Below are positions 30,507 to 40,142 of a stretch of DNA of 64,000 nt, piece after piece. The notes below the pieces were generated by a model. That model did not search any database. It saw only the letters and a list, made by a program, of their open reading frames with translations, and was not told the origin of the DNA. The position numbers and the translations under genes were made by a program. Numbering within the stretch: the first letter of the stretch is position 1; the number at the start of each line of letters is the position of its first letter. The DNA comes from Brettanomyces bruxellensis (Eukaryota; Ascomycota; Pichiomycetes; Pichiales; Pichiaceae): assembly GCF_011074885.1 (NCBI RefSeq), contig NC_054686.1, forward strand, positions 558,001 to 622,000. Reading direction: 5' to 3'.

Positions 30507-32342
30507 ATGACAGGTCAGTACTTCACCGATGAGGAAGTCGAGGATACAGAAGCCAACCATGTATTGGCAATTCCATCATACTTCACCAAATTTCCAAACT
30601 GGAATAATCTGAAAGTGAGCAGTACAAGCCCGAAGAATATCAATCATTTATCACCACAGGAGAGAATGAAGCAGATAAATAGACTTGCATGCCAGGGAAT
30701 TTTAGGGAAGTCCCCGGGAACGTTTATTACCAATGGAGAAAATGAATATTTGAACACACAATTGAAATATTTTGCTGGGAAACAGAGCAGGTTCGGTTCA
30801 GAGAAGAATGATGAATCTGATAACGCTGAATTTGGAGGTTCAGGCCCTCATTTATATCAAAACGAGAACAGATATGGTCATAGGCATACTGCTTCTTCTG
30901 CTTCCGGCGTTTCTGTCCAGGAAAAATCGCCAACCAGTCATAATAATGATAAATATGAGGGTGCCCGTCTTCCAACCCAATGGAATATCAAGCACGACGT
31001 TAACCTTGATGTCTCAAATGATGGACTAACTGTGTCAACCGAGCATCCGGTCAGAACAACAAAGAAAAAGACCCGCTTACCGTTTGGTTCGACAAAGGTC
31101 GAGAAGGCATACTATCCGATCAAGTCTGATCGCCCAATCTGTATGGAAGCTCAGTTGTATTATTTTGAAGTGACTGTTCTCACAAGCCTCAGGGGAGATC
31201 CTGGAATTTGTGTCGGATTTGCTCGCCTTGCAGATCGGATCGATAGAGATCTCAGTGATATGAAAGGATGCGTGCTTGATGTATGGAGTTATGACAGCAA
31301 AGAAGGTGAAGTGAGCACTTGCTGGGATAATAAAAAGATCACCAAGAAGTGTCCAACATTTACAGTTGGTGATGTGATTGGCTGTGGTGTGAATTTTACG
31401 AGGAAATGTGTATTTTTTACAAAAAATGGCAATTTCTTGGGAGAGGCTCTTCCGATCGGAAGTTTGAATCAGCACTATTATCCAAGTTTGAGCATGACGC
31501 AGTGGAATAAGGTTTCGACAAATTTTGGAACTACGAAAGCATTTGTATTTGACATTGATCAGTATGTGGAGTCAATAAAGAAGTCAACCATTGAAAAAAT
31601 TGAAATGGAGAAGGCTGTACCACTCGAAGTAAAGGGGATAATAAAAATTGACGATGACCAGGATATTAAGAACGCTACCAATAAGCTTGTGAAGGACTAC
31701 TTTATTTTAAATGGAATGGAAGAAAGTTTGAAAAGCTTCGGAAAGGAAATACAAATAGAGGAAGTCGGGAACGAGCAAGAGCCTGCATACACTTCAAGCA
31801 AAATAACTAAATTGCTTATAAAAGTTCAGACCCTTTTAATGAATGATTTTTACCAGGATGACACACAGGAGGAGATGGGTGTTGGAGAAACACTTTTGCT
31901 TCTTCCTGTCGATCAAGAAGGAACACCAGGTTGGGAACATAATCCAGAACTTGTATCTATAAGGTTCGGCCTCAAGTGTATACGTCTCTTCAAACTTATA
32001 AAAAAAAATGATGTGAATTCTGCACTTGAATATGCCAATAAAATGATCAATATGTTGGAATTCGAAGAAACATCATTTTATAACCACATCGCTAAAATAA
32101 TGCGCTTTTGCTTTATGAAAGATGCACCTCGCCTTACCGAATTTCGCGTGGAGTACGCAGCTGAAGCTGTTCGAACGAGGGACTTAATTTTAAGTAGAAT
32201 ATTCTCGCGGAAACTTGACATTGACAATAGAAATGAGATCGATAAGGTCTTTGAGACGGTTAGAGTGATGTTAGAACAGAAAAGTAAATCCGAAAGCCTG
32301 GCGGCCACAGTCGATTTTGCTAATGACTATATCACTCTTTGA
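30507..32342 (+). CDS. VID30: GID ubiquitin ligase subunit Vid30/Gid1 (SPRY-LisH-CTLH)
   Basis: A 611-residue RanBPM-family protein. A SPRY domain spans about 160-350 (AQLYYFEVTVL, GDPGICVGFA, DVIGCGVNFTRKCVFFTKNG), then a LisH motif near 380-415 (NKLVKDYFILNGMEESLKSF) and a CTLH/CRA region at 475-605 that ends the protein. This order is that of Vid30/Gid1, a scaffold of the GID/CTLH E3 ligase which marks gluconeogenic enzymes for degradation after glucose addition. It is shorter than S. cerevisiae Vid30 (958), which carries low-complexity inserts. The N-terminus has the conserved-looking IPSYFTKFPNWNNL. A paralogous RanBPM protein is the alternative. Confidence 0.85.
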   Translation: MTGQYFTDEEVEDTEANHVLAIPSYFTKFPNWNNLKVSSTSPKNINHLSPQERMKQINRLACQGILGKSPGTFITNGENEYLNTQLKYFAGKQSRFGSEKNDESDNAEFGGSGPHLYQNENRYGHRHTASSASGVSVQEKSPTSHNNDKYEGARLPTQWNIKHDVNLDVSNDGLTVSTEHPVRTTKKKTRLPFGSTKVEKAYYPIKSDRPICMEAQLYYFEVTVLTSLRGDPGICVGFARLADRIDRDLSDMKGCVLDVWSYDSKEGEVSTCWDNKKITKKCPTFTVGDVIGCGVNFTRKCVFFTKNGNFLGEALPIGSLNQHYYPSLSMTQWNKVSTNFGTTKAFVFDIDQYVESIKKSTIEKIEMEKAVPLEVKGIIKIDDDQDIKNATNKLVKDYFILNGMEESLKSFGKEIQIEEVGNEQEPAYTSSKITKLLIKVQTLLMNDFYQDDTQEEMGVGETLLLLPVDQEGTPGWEHNPELVSIRFGLKCIRLFKLIKKNDVNSALEYANKMINMLEFEETSFYNHIAKIMRFCFMKDAPRLTEFRVEYAAEAVRTRDLILSRIFSRKLDIDNRNEIDKVFETVRVMLEQKSKSESLAATVDFANDYITL

Positions 32343-32458
32343 GAAAATGGTTTTCTGGATATTGCAATGTTTTATGTATGGTATAAAGATTAATGCACGG
32401 AATAAAATGGGTTCTAAATGTAATATATATTTACAGGAAAGAAAGCTGCTGCGAAACG

Positions 32459-33042
32459 TCAAATAGCTGCTCGTATTTGCTCAAGCATATAATCGCTCAA
32501 AGAAATTATCCCATCACAATTGCACAACTCGTAAATTTCGTTCGATTGGTAGCTTCCTTTTATCATGACACCACTCTTGTCCACACGCACAAAACCGATC
32601 GTATTCTCAAATTCTGGTCTTTGATTCATGAATTTTAGAATCACCTTAAAATCCCCAATTGGCAGATAGGAAGATATAAAATTGAGTGCGTCCAGTTGAT
32701 ATGTAACGTCATCATAAACCGTTTTGCGAAATGTGCTGTGAAGAACATGCATGAAGTCGTTACTGGGTAGAAAGTTTGTCCGGGTGATCATGAAATTTTG
32801 TTCTTCACCTTTTGCCATCATAAAATTCTTTATAGTCCCCACCTCCAGAGAAGAAGGATCTTTTGAAAACGAAATTTTGCAAAGTGATTTAGTCAATTCA
32901 TGAACGTACTGTGTGATGAAAAGGTTGATTAGTAAATATTTCTTTTCAAATTCAAGATCTGAATTTTTAAAATGCTTACCAATTGCGGCTGTTTGGAATA
33001 TTTGAAAGTCCTTATCAAGCTTCGATTTAAACTGGTGCTCAT
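32459..33042 (-). CDS. unknown 170-aa protein, two exons
   Basis: Reverse strand. Exon 1 is 32980-33042 (21 codons beginning MSTSLNRSLIRTFKYSKQPQ) and exon 2 is 32459-32908. The intron (32909-32979, 71 nt) has donor GTAAGC, branch-like TACTAAT (32928-32934) and acceptor ACAG. Exon 1 uses a different frame from the intron-containing open frame, which itself has no ATG for its first 80 codons, so splicing both supplies a start and keeps exon 2 in frame. The N-terminus is basic and hydroxylated with no acids, like a mitochondrial presequence. I do not recognise a family; the C-terminal 70 residues look folded (mixed beta/alpha). It is transcribed toward VID30. Confidence 0.7.
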
Positions 33043-33283
33043 TTTGCACTATATAAAGCAAAAATATGCTTGTATTATTTCTTTCTGTCTAAACAAGCCT
33101 TTTCCTTTCCCTACTTGCAGATTTTCTTGATTTCTTCGGAAATATTTTTAATTGTGGATCGACGCAGGAGGTAAAAAAAAGTGAACATAAAAAGTGGGGA
33201 AAATCAAAAAAATGCATGCACTAACACAATTGAATAAACCAACCACCTGACGACTCGAAACTAATTTAATATACAACCTATGA

Positions 33284-34174
33284 CTAAATATTCAATTTAT
33301 CCAACAGTTCAGCAACCTTCGCTTTTACGTATACACTTTTTTCATCCTCGTTTGATATGTGCGATGCTGAATTTTTGGCATTATGAAGCGAACTCAGAAC
33401 CTCATCAAAGTTTGCCACGAACTCATCCGTAGTTTCCGAAACTTTGAAAGATTTGCCCCGTTTATTATTAATCAAACGCATTTCAGGCCACTGCGTACTT
33501 TGCACGATTGCCTTTAATTCATCTCCACTGCCAGATGCTGTGCAACTATCACATGCAAATGGAGAATCTCCCTTTTTAATGACAAAATCAAAACCTGTCT
33601 CTGGTATTTTTTCTTCAAGTTTCTCAAGCCAGGAATCATCTACCCTGCTTGAATCTTCACTCATTATTCCGACTACAACCTTAAACCCATTCCATTGAAA
33701 TCCGTTGTCACCGGTATGATCCTCAATATATTCACTGTCCAAAAGATCAGATATATGCTGTAAGCTTTGTGTGAATTGATCCGAATGCCTGGACAGAATT
33801 TCAACTCTCAATGTGAGAATAATACCCTGTATTGAATCCCGGAGCTCCTTCATCTGGGAACTTTGAAATTCCACCAACCATTCATCGTATGACTCTAATG
33901 TAGGCTGGACCTCATCAACAAATATATTAACATCCGCCGTGTAGTATTTACAGACGATCTTTCCGTTCGATATAATTAGTCCGGCGTGACTTTTTGCATT
34001 TTTATGGAGAAAACTTGAGAAATCGCTGACCCCAAATATATCCTTTACAATTGTCAGCTTTTTTGTTTTTCTTGACCCAACTATTAGTACATGATTTTGT
34101 GCCATGTTCTTTGTTAGGTGAAATGAACAGGGAGCACGAAGATGTTTGGGATGAATCAATATGCTAGAATACAT
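33284..34174 (-). CDS. IRC6: Irc6-like protein (p34/AAGAB-type adaptin-binding family)
   Basis: An open frame of 296 residues from the ATG at 34174. The ATG at residue 24 (34105; MAQNHVLIVGSRKTKKLTIV) is the more likely start because the family begins at that hydrophobic strand. The layout matches yeast Irc6: a GTPase-like strand, CKYYTADVNIFVDEV, DEWLVEF, MKELRDSIQGIILTLRVEI, a strand FKVVVGIMSEDSS, and a late TQWPEMRL then a C-terminal helix. Irc6 binds the AP-1 adaptor and aids clathrin-coated vesicle traffic; its loss raises recombination foci. Sequence identity is low and the call rests on the motif order. Confidence 0.65.
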   Translation of the reverse strand: MYSSILIHPKHLRAPCSFHLTKNMAQNHVLIVGSRKTKKLTIVKDIFGVSDFSSFLHKNAKSHAGLIISNGKIVCKYYTADVNIFVDEVQPTLESYDEWLVEFQSSQMKELRDSIQGIILTLRVEILSRHSDQFTQSLQHISDLLDSEYIEDHTGDNGFQWNGFKVVVGIMSEDSSRVDDSWLEKLEEKIPETGFDFVIKKGDSPFACDSCTASGSGDELKAIVQSTQWPEMRLINNKRGKSFKVSETTDEFVANFDEVLSSLHNAKNSASHISNEDEKSVYVKAKVAELLDKLNI

Positions 34175-34485
34175 CTGAATGACCGGAAAACATGATGTAC
34201 CTTTCGGATGTACATCCCTACATTATGCAATTCTGATCTGGAACTGAATGTTTTTACTTCGTGGCTTTCCGAGACATCTTTTTTTTTTTTTTTTTTTTTT
34301 CTGTTGTTGTTGTTCCATTCCTTGTACAGAATAAATAGACATCTTTAATTTCTACAACCATCAGTTTTCCATTACGTAGAAAATTCGAACGAACTTGCCC
34401 CAGAGATATTTACCTGCTTCTCTTCCCTTGAATTGAACTTGATCTTGCAATTCCTTAACTACAGTCGTTTCCTTATGCACAGAAG
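34175..34485. promoter_or_regulatory. divergent promoter of IRC6-like gene and SEC15
   Basis: About 310 bases with a 22-base T run at 34279-34300 followed by short TGT repeats. Presumably holds both promoters. Confidence 0.5.
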
Positions 34486-37056
34486 ATGTCTCTTGCAGAT
34501 GGAACTCCAAGTACTAACTCTCTTCTAGATAGTAGTAGTCAGAACCAGTCATCACTAGATACATCAAAGTCCGGGTCAGCGGATACTCTTGGAGCACACT
34601 CACTTATAAAGTTCTCTTTGACATCAGATGACTATCTTGATCAATTTGTGCCAATAATTAGATCAGAGCTACAGAGCAAAGACAACCTCAGCGATTTAAT
34701 ATTGAATATTGAGACTGTTACAAACGAGAAGCAGGATACGCTACAAGGCGTTTCGTTCAATTCTGTCGATGATGTTACCGATTCAGTGGACCGAATACGG
34801 AAAATAACGCATTCATCTTCAGAACTTGCCAAGAACTTAGACGCAATGAATAAGCAATTGGGTATCACTGGAAAATCGTTTGCCGAAGAAAGAAAGAATG
34901 CATTAAAATACAAAAGACTGAACAGCAAAATTGATCAAACGTCATCAACAATCAATTCATGTCTTGAAATGCTTGAAAGGGCAAATAAAGTGCTCGAGTT
35001 AATACGACGGAAGGAATTCTTTAAGGCCCTTGCAAATCTTCAGCTATTGGCCGGTACAGATTTTGAAGAAGTGGAACAGTTTGATTTTGGCGTAAGGATA
35101 TACCAATCAATCTCCACATTTAGACACATGATTATAGAGGAGACATTTAACCAGTTGTTGAAGTGGTTGAACTTGAGTATGGAGAAGAAGCTCTCAGATA
35201 TCGGAGAGAACCTGTTTGATAATCATAAACGTATAATCGACTCTTGGATGAAAAAGCAACGAAATGATAAAAGCCTTCTTGCGTTTAAGGTGAATTCGCC
35301 TATAGAGAAAACCTTAAGGGAAGAAGTGCTTAGGAATTTTGACCCTCTATCCAATGAGGCAATTCATGTTGATATAAGTCCCCTATACCAATCAATTTTG
35401 GTTTTTGAAGCAGTCGATAAGATAGATAAATTAAAGGAGGACTTTGGGAATGAGATGCTTAGACGAAGAGATCGCTTGATATATCCAATTAATGAAGCAT
35501 TAGCCAACAATAATCTTGATGTGCTGTCTTCTATGGAGTCAATGACAATTTTAATATACTCACTATCTGCATTTTTTGTTAGTGATCGCTATTTATCTAG
35601 GAAAACTACATTCCGGATTCGTTCCTCTAAGCAGACAGATAGTCTGTTTGATTCTGTGGTTTCAAAATTTACGGTATTGCTGAAAAGATATATACAAACC
35701 AAAATTACCGATGTCAAACAAGCTTTGCAGCTATTGGACATAATTGGCTGTTTTATGCAAATAATGGATAGCTGGGACTTTGATACGGATCGGCTTTATG
35801 ATGTGTTGATTGATTTATTCAAGGTGTACATTACACTGTCAGTATCAAACTTCCAAAAGGAGTACATGGATCTTTCACTGGATGACGATTCGCAACCAAT
35901 TACTGTTGACACCCCAAAGCAGCTTTCAGGAATCAAGGACAGTTGTTTCTATGAACTGGCTAATTTGGATTTGGAGTTTCCTGTTACGCTTCCGTATTCA
36001 ATTATCTATCCGGGTGCTTGTCTCCGTTTGAGAACCTTCATCCATGGCTTGTATGTGTTTTTAGAAACATATTACGCAAAACGATTGGATATATTATCTC
36101 AAATGATATCACGGGCCGTTGATAAAGTGTTGGTGGATGTTATATTAAAAGATTTGGACAACAAAGTTCATTCGTCTTACAAGGAAGAGGTGTCGCAAAA
36201 TTTGATCAATTTGGAATTTTTTTCCAATTCGGTTGAGGGGGTTGAGAAATACTTAAATCATTCGACCGATTCGGCAATACTGAGAACTAGAACGCCATCT
36301 AATCAGGTGAAATTGCATGCACAGGTCCAATTTAAGGAAATTCGAAAAAGAGCTGAAGCGGGCATGTTTAGCATGGTTGATGGTAAAGTGGACATGTTAT
36401 TTGAGATGGTTGACTTTGAATGGGACTCGAGCTCTATGAATGATGAGCCAAGTATTGGTATAAAGGACATGGGTCTCTACTTGGAAAACATGTTTAAATT
36501 AGACTTTTCGCACCTTCCCTATTCAATGAGGACTTTACTGTTGAAACGATCCTTTGAAAAAATTACGACGCATATGAAGAATTCAATTTTTGACGCTGAT
36601 ATCATTACAACGGAGGCTATTGGTAACTTTGAGCTGGATATCAAATATATCGAATCGCTCATACCCGAATTAATAGTTGCTGGGGGGGATGTTGAAAGCC
36701 ACAAGGTGGATAGTGATAAAAGTAACAAGGAGCTTGAAAATATGTTTGTTACGTTGAAGGAAATAATATCATTGTTAAAAGACGGGAATTCGCAAGCTGT
36801 CCCTAATGAAGAGGATAAAGCATCGAAATGCAAGTTAATAAAACCCAAAGAGGCTGAAATTTTACTCTCAAAACTTCGAAATTATCAACCGACATCTGCT
36901 ACTTCACCTCGGGGCACATTATCATCAGAGGGAAGATCTTCTACATTTTCGGAGGATGTGGTTAACGTGCCTTCTAGATCTTTACTTTCTGAGCTCAAGA
37001 GATCAGCAACTACAGCTTCTTTCAGTGGATTTTCTTTCAAAAAGAACCGAGAGTGA
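34486..37056 (+). CDS. SEC15: exocyst complex subunit Sec15
   Basis: An 856-residue protein of the CATCHR tethering type. After a Ser-rich start, an N-terminal coiled-coil region (about 85-180, including SELAKNLDAMNKQLGITGKS) leads to FFKALANLQLLAGTDFEEVEQFDFGVRIYQSI (in two parts, FFKALANLQLL and FDFGVRIYQS) and a long helical-bundle body to about 760. The C-terminal part (SLPYSMRTLLLKRSFEKI-like segment, residues about 670-690) matches the Sec15 domain that binds the Rab Sec4. Sec15 links secretory vesicles to the exocyst at bud tips and necks. Length compares with 910 in S. cerevisiae. The final 60 residues are Ser/Thr-rich and disordered. Confidence 0.85.
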   Translation: MSLADGTPSTNSLLDSSSQNQSSLDTSKSGSADTLGAHSLIKFSLTSDDYLDQFVPIIRSELQSKDNLSDLILNIETVTNEKQDTLQGVSFNSVDDVTDSVDRIRKITHSSSELAKNLDAMNKQLGITGKSFAEERKNALKYKRLNSKIDQTSSTINSCLEMLERANKVLELIRRKEFFKALANLQLLAGTDFEEVEQFDFGVRIYQSISTFRHMIIEETFNQLLKWLNLSMEKKLSDIGENLFDNHKRIIDSWMKKQRNDKSLLAFKVNSPIEKTLREEVLRNFDPLSNEAIHVDISPLYQSILVFEAVDKIDKLKEDFGNEMLRRRDRLIYPINEALANNNLDVLSSMESMTILIYSLSAFFVSDRYLSRKTTFRIRSSKQTDSLFDSVVSKFTVLLKRYIQTKITDVKQALQLLDIIGCFMQIMDSWDFDTDRLYDVLIDLFKVYITLSVSNFQKEYMDLSLDDDSQPITVDTPKQLSGIKDSCFYELANLDLEFPVTLPYSIIYPGACLRLRTFIHGLYVFLETYYAKRLDILSQMISRAVDKVLVDVILKDLDNKVHSSYKEEVSQNLINLEFFSNSVEGVEKYLNHSTDSAILRTRTPSNQVKLHAQVQFKEIRKRAEAGMFSMVDGKVDMLFEMVDFEWDSSSMNDEPSIGIKDMGLYLENMFKLDFSHLPYSMRTLLLKRSFEKITTHMKNSIFDADIITTEAIGNFELDIKYIESLIPELIVAGGDVESHKVDSDKSNKELENMFVTLKEIISLLKDGNSQAVPNEEDKASKCKLIKPKEAEILLSKLRNYQPTSATSPRGTLSSEGRSSTFSEDVVNVPSRSLLSELKRSATTASFSGFSFKKNRE

Positions 37057-37145
37057 AATCCTTGCATTTTCTGAAAGAATTGATAATATTGAGTAACATT
37101 AGCATTGGACTATGTATTAAAATTTTGTACACTGGTATAATGAGT

Positions 37146-37700
37146 TTATAAAGCGACACTTTGTTGTGATAGGATAGTAGATTCCCAACCAAGCCAATCG
37201 CTTGTTCTGTTTGGTATTAGACCCAAACTATTTAGCTTCCAAATTCCTAGAAGGAGGTTTCCTGAGCAAGAAATCACGTACACAGTCTTCATGACAAACA
37301 TATCATAATCTGATTCTGCTTCCGTATTTGCAAATGCCCTATTCACAGACAAAATATCTCTCAACGAGTTAAAGAAGAGCGTCACTGTCATCATAATGGA
37401 TATGATTTGGATAGAATTTGGTGACATATACATCATAAGAGCATTCATTGGTACACTCTTAACAGGCTTGATTGCCAACTCCCATATCTTCTTTCTTTTA
37501 AGTCGTTCCAATTCCTCCTTGCTCTCTGCTTTTTTATGCGACTTCAGTGATTTCTTTAACTTTCCTTCTGACTGTAATCTGTAAATTTGTTCATCATATC
37601 CTGGGGGAAATGGTAAATTCTCTATATTGACCTTCCCACTGAACTTTTCAACAACTTCATCCTCAGTCTTATAATAATTAATCCAATTTTCACCCGTCAT
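37146..37700 (-). CDS. EMC4: ER membrane protein complex subunit 4
   Basis: Encodes 184 residues from the ATG at 37700 (MTGENWINYYKTED). The open frame extends upstream only through a TTG, so this ATG is chosen. The conserved EMC4 block is KKIWELAIKPVKSVPMNALM, MYMSPNSIQIISIMMTVTLF (first membrane segment, about 92-125), a second membrane segment near 135-160, and the end LNSLGLIPNRTSDWLGWE, all closely matching yeast Emc4. EMC inserts tail-anchored and multipass proteins into the ER membrane. The N-terminal PPGYDE motif is also typical. It converges with SEC15. Confidence 0.93.
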   Translation of the reverse strand: MTGENWINYYKTEDEVVEKFSGKVNIENLPFPPGYDEQIYRLQSEGKLKKSLKSHKKAESKEELERLKRKKIWELAIKPVKSVPMNALMMYMSPNSIQIISIMMTVTLFFNSLRDILSVNRAFANTEAESDYDMFVMKTVYVISCSGNLLLGIWKLNSLGLIPNRTSDWLGWESTILSQQSVAL

Positions 37701-37940
37701 ATTCAACTTTGCAAGTGTACAATGATAAATAACGGGTATCGACAAAAAAAAAAAGTATTACTTGCCTAAACATATCATGAAAAGTATATCTAAATATCTT
37801 GCGGCTAGATATTTGCATCCTTGAACTTATCCGAGCACGAAATTTATTCGATCGATAAAATCTGAATCTAAAATTTTATCGTGCATTAGTGTTTTGGAGT
37901 TACTGCTTAACTTCACAGAAAATGGTAATGAAGCCACACT

Positions 37941-38408
37941 ATGAAACCTCAGAATTCCACCATTGCTCCTAAGTTAGTTAGGCTAGATCGCAAAGAGCTG
38001 GTAAAGCACGCTCCACCTCGTACGTACCATGAAAATGAGACCCAGAAAGTGGTATTTGTGAAATCATCAACACCATTTATATCCGCAGTCAAAAGAATTG
38101 AAAAATGCCTTGATGGCCACAGATTAAAGCCCAACAGGAGAGGAAGACTTGCAAGTAAATATGGAAACAGAGAGGCGTATGTGATCGTTAAAGGAATGGG
38201 TAAAGCTATTCCTAAAGTTCTTAACATTGGATTACACTTCAAGTACGAGAAAAATGCTACGTTAGATGTGTACACGAAAACTATTGGCGTCCTTGATGAG
38301 TTTAAGTCAATACCAGAGGCCTCAAATGAAGATGATTTGCTCAGAAAGAGAAACGTCAGCTCCATAGAAATCCGAATATACGCTTCCGAGGATGAGTTAA
38401 GATCATAA
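37941..38408 (+). CDS. POP7: RNase P/MRP protein subunit Pop7 (Rpp20)
   Basis: A 155-residue Alba-family protein. VVFVKSSTPFISAVKRIEKC, YVIVKGMGKAIPKVLNIGLH, LDVYTKTIGVLDEF and the C-terminal RKRNVSSIEIRIYA follow yeast Pop7 closely. Pop7 pairs with Pop6 and binds the P3 domain of RNase P and MRP RNAs, and also telomerase RNA, in the nucleus. A short basic insert (RLKPNRRGRLASKYGNRE) is longer than in S. cerevisiae. An overlapping upstream ORF begins at 37922 in another frame and ends 29 bases inside the gene, which might limit translation if transcripts start before it. Confidence 0.92.
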   Translation: MKPQNSTIAPKLVRLDRKELVKHAPPRTYHENETQKVVFVKSSTPFISAVKRIEKCLDGHRLKPNRRGRLASKYGNREAYVIVKGMGKAIPKVLNIGLHFKYEKNATLDVYTKTIGVLDEFKSIPEASNEDDLLRKRNVSSIEIRIYASEDELRS

Positions 38409-38498
38409 GAATGGTAGATCTTTTATTGAAATGGTAAATGAATAATAAAGAGAGAGAATCCGTTTATCCAAAAGCTATATGCAGGCTTGTATGAGAAT

Positions 38499-38999
38499 TC
38501 AAGGGAGATGACTCTGGCACCTATCTCTCAAATCTTGAAGATCCCTAAGCACGTGTGCCACTGAACGGTTCTTCTTTAATGCTAAGTTAAAATCAGGCGG
38601 TATGTTCATATTCTTTTCTAAATAATCGATCTTTTGTAGGCAAACGTCATATTGGCGGTCATAATATAATCTGTTGAGATAATAAAACACCTTTTCCCTA
38701 TCTATCTTTTCCATCTTGTTTAGAAGTAGTGCAGAACCTTCATTTTTCGAAAGCGATAAGTCGGACATGAGCTCTGCTAGTATATCCGTCTTTGATACAG
38801 ATGGTCCCGTGGCCCAAAACTGTTTTTTTTGTTCTTGAAATTCTTCTTCTGTTTGGCCTTTTCTAATTTTTGTGGTTCCTGATCCCCTTTTAACGGCAAC
38901 CTCCCCTGTATTATAGCCTGTTACATCTGCACTTGTATTTGTATTTGCAAACATTTTCGATAGATAACGATTTACCTTGAGTATAGAAGCTCTGAGCAT
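38499..38999 (-). CDS. unknown 166-aa protein
   Basis: An ATG-initiated reverse-strand gene. Residues 1-16 (MLRASILKVNRYLSKM) are amphipathic and basic, like a mitochondrial presequence. A polar middle (TEEEFQEQKKQFWATGPSVS) is followed by a helical C-terminal half (KVFYYLNRLYYDRQYDVCLQ, FNLALKKNRSVAHVLRDLQD) that could form a small helical repeat. I do not recognise the family. It converges with POP7 (91 bases between stops). The even composition, with no low complexity, supports a real gene. Confidence 0.7.
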   Translation of the reverse strand: MLRASILKVNRYLSKMFANTNTSADVTGYNTGEVAVKRGSGTTKIRKGQTEEEFQEQKKQFWATGPSVSKTDILAELMSDLSLSKNEGSALLLNKMEKIDREKVFYYLNRLYYDRQYDVCLQKIDYLEKNMNIPPDFNLALKKNRSVAHVLRDLQDLRDRCQSHLP

Positions 39000-39605
39000 A
39001 TAATGATACAGGTATTTGGGCTTTAGAATTGTAATATGTATTCTGAAAACTGTGGAAACAAAAAGGAAACTAAACGAACTGTATAAATGCTGAAACTGAA
39101 GTGCGCAGGGTCGAAATATATATAGGGACTGGATCAGTTGCCCGTACTTAGAAAAGATAGTAATGACTGTAGATAAAATCAGGACAACCGAAAGACAAAA
39201 AAAAAAAAAAAAAAATAAAAATAAAATAAAATAAAATAAAACGAAAAAGTAAAGGAGCGGGGTTAGACAGGATCAAACAAGTATGAGAAAGAAAGAAGGA
39301 CTTTTGAAAGAAAACCAATCTATCTTCTATACAGACGAAATAATATTAATAACAACGATCAGCAGGTTCAAACGATCAGCAACAGGCCGCAACTTGCGAC
39401 AATTGGAAAATGTTGGTGTTGTTTGAAACAGACATCCAGTTGAGAGGAATGCTGATTGCAGCTATAAGAAATTGTGCGCACAGCATTCGAATAAAAAATA
39501 GGTGAACGAAAAAAAGGTTTGAATCAACCCTGTAAACGGACACAGATGAATGCGAGAAGCAAAACGTATTAAATTATAGCGTAAAATGAGAGATTCAAAC
39601 AATTT
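39000..39605. other. intergenic region with poly(A) and AAAAT repeats
   Basis: About 600 bases between two reverse-strand genes. Contains a 19-base A run at 39197-39215 followed by AAAAT repeats to about 39240. No RNA gene seen. Confidence 0.55.
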
Positions 39606-40058
39606 TCAGAGATCTTTCTCTTCCGCTTCCTTTAAGCCGTTTATCGTCGCAAGACAATATCTGGTATGCCTATAATTTCTGAACTCTAAAAGCCAGATAC
39701 CTTGCCATGTTCCTAAGGCTAACCTTCCATTAGTTATAGGAATGCTTAAAGAGACACCGATAATCGATGACTTGGCATGTCCAGACATATCATCTGCACC
39801 TTCATCAACGTGATCGAAAACATGACCATTGTCGTCTGGAACAACATTATTTAAAGCTGTGGTCATGTCAGATCGAACACTGGGATCCCAATTTTCATTT
39901 AACGATAATCCCGCCGATGTGTGTTCTAGGAATAGATTGACCATTCCAACTTTATACGATCTGATTTGGGGAAGTGCCCGGATCACTTCATCTGTAACTA
40001 AATAACAACCTCTTGCACGAGGGGAGAACGAAAATTTGACTTGATCCCAAGAATTCAT
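39606..40058 (-). CDS. YjbQ/UPF0047 family protein
   Basis: A 150-residue single-domain protein. The motifs LFLEHTSAGLSLNENWDPSV, DMTTALNNVVPDD, FDHVDEGADDMSGHAKSSII, GRLALGTWQGIWLLEF and the terminal RHTRYCLATING are those of the YjbQ (UPF0047) family, including conserved histidines. Bacterial members show weak thiamin-phosphate synthase activity and the family forms a trimeric beta-barrel; its role in fungi is not settled. The ATG at 40058 gives a full-length protein. The gene is flanked by long non-coding sequence on its 5' side. Confidence 0.92.
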   Translation of the reverse strand: MNSWDQVKFSFSPRARGCYLVTDEVIRALPQIRSYKVGMVNLFLEHTSAGLSLNENWDPSVRSDMTTALNNVVPDDNGHVFDHVDEGADDMSGHAKSSIIGVSLSIPITNGRLALGTWQGIWLLEFRNYRHTRYCLATINGLKEAEEKDL

Positions 40059-40142
40059 GTTTTGTGGATAATCTAGTCACCTGAATGAAATTGGTTTGTG
40101 TGAGAGAATGAAGGGCTTTATGAAGCTTGTGTCGTGTATTTT

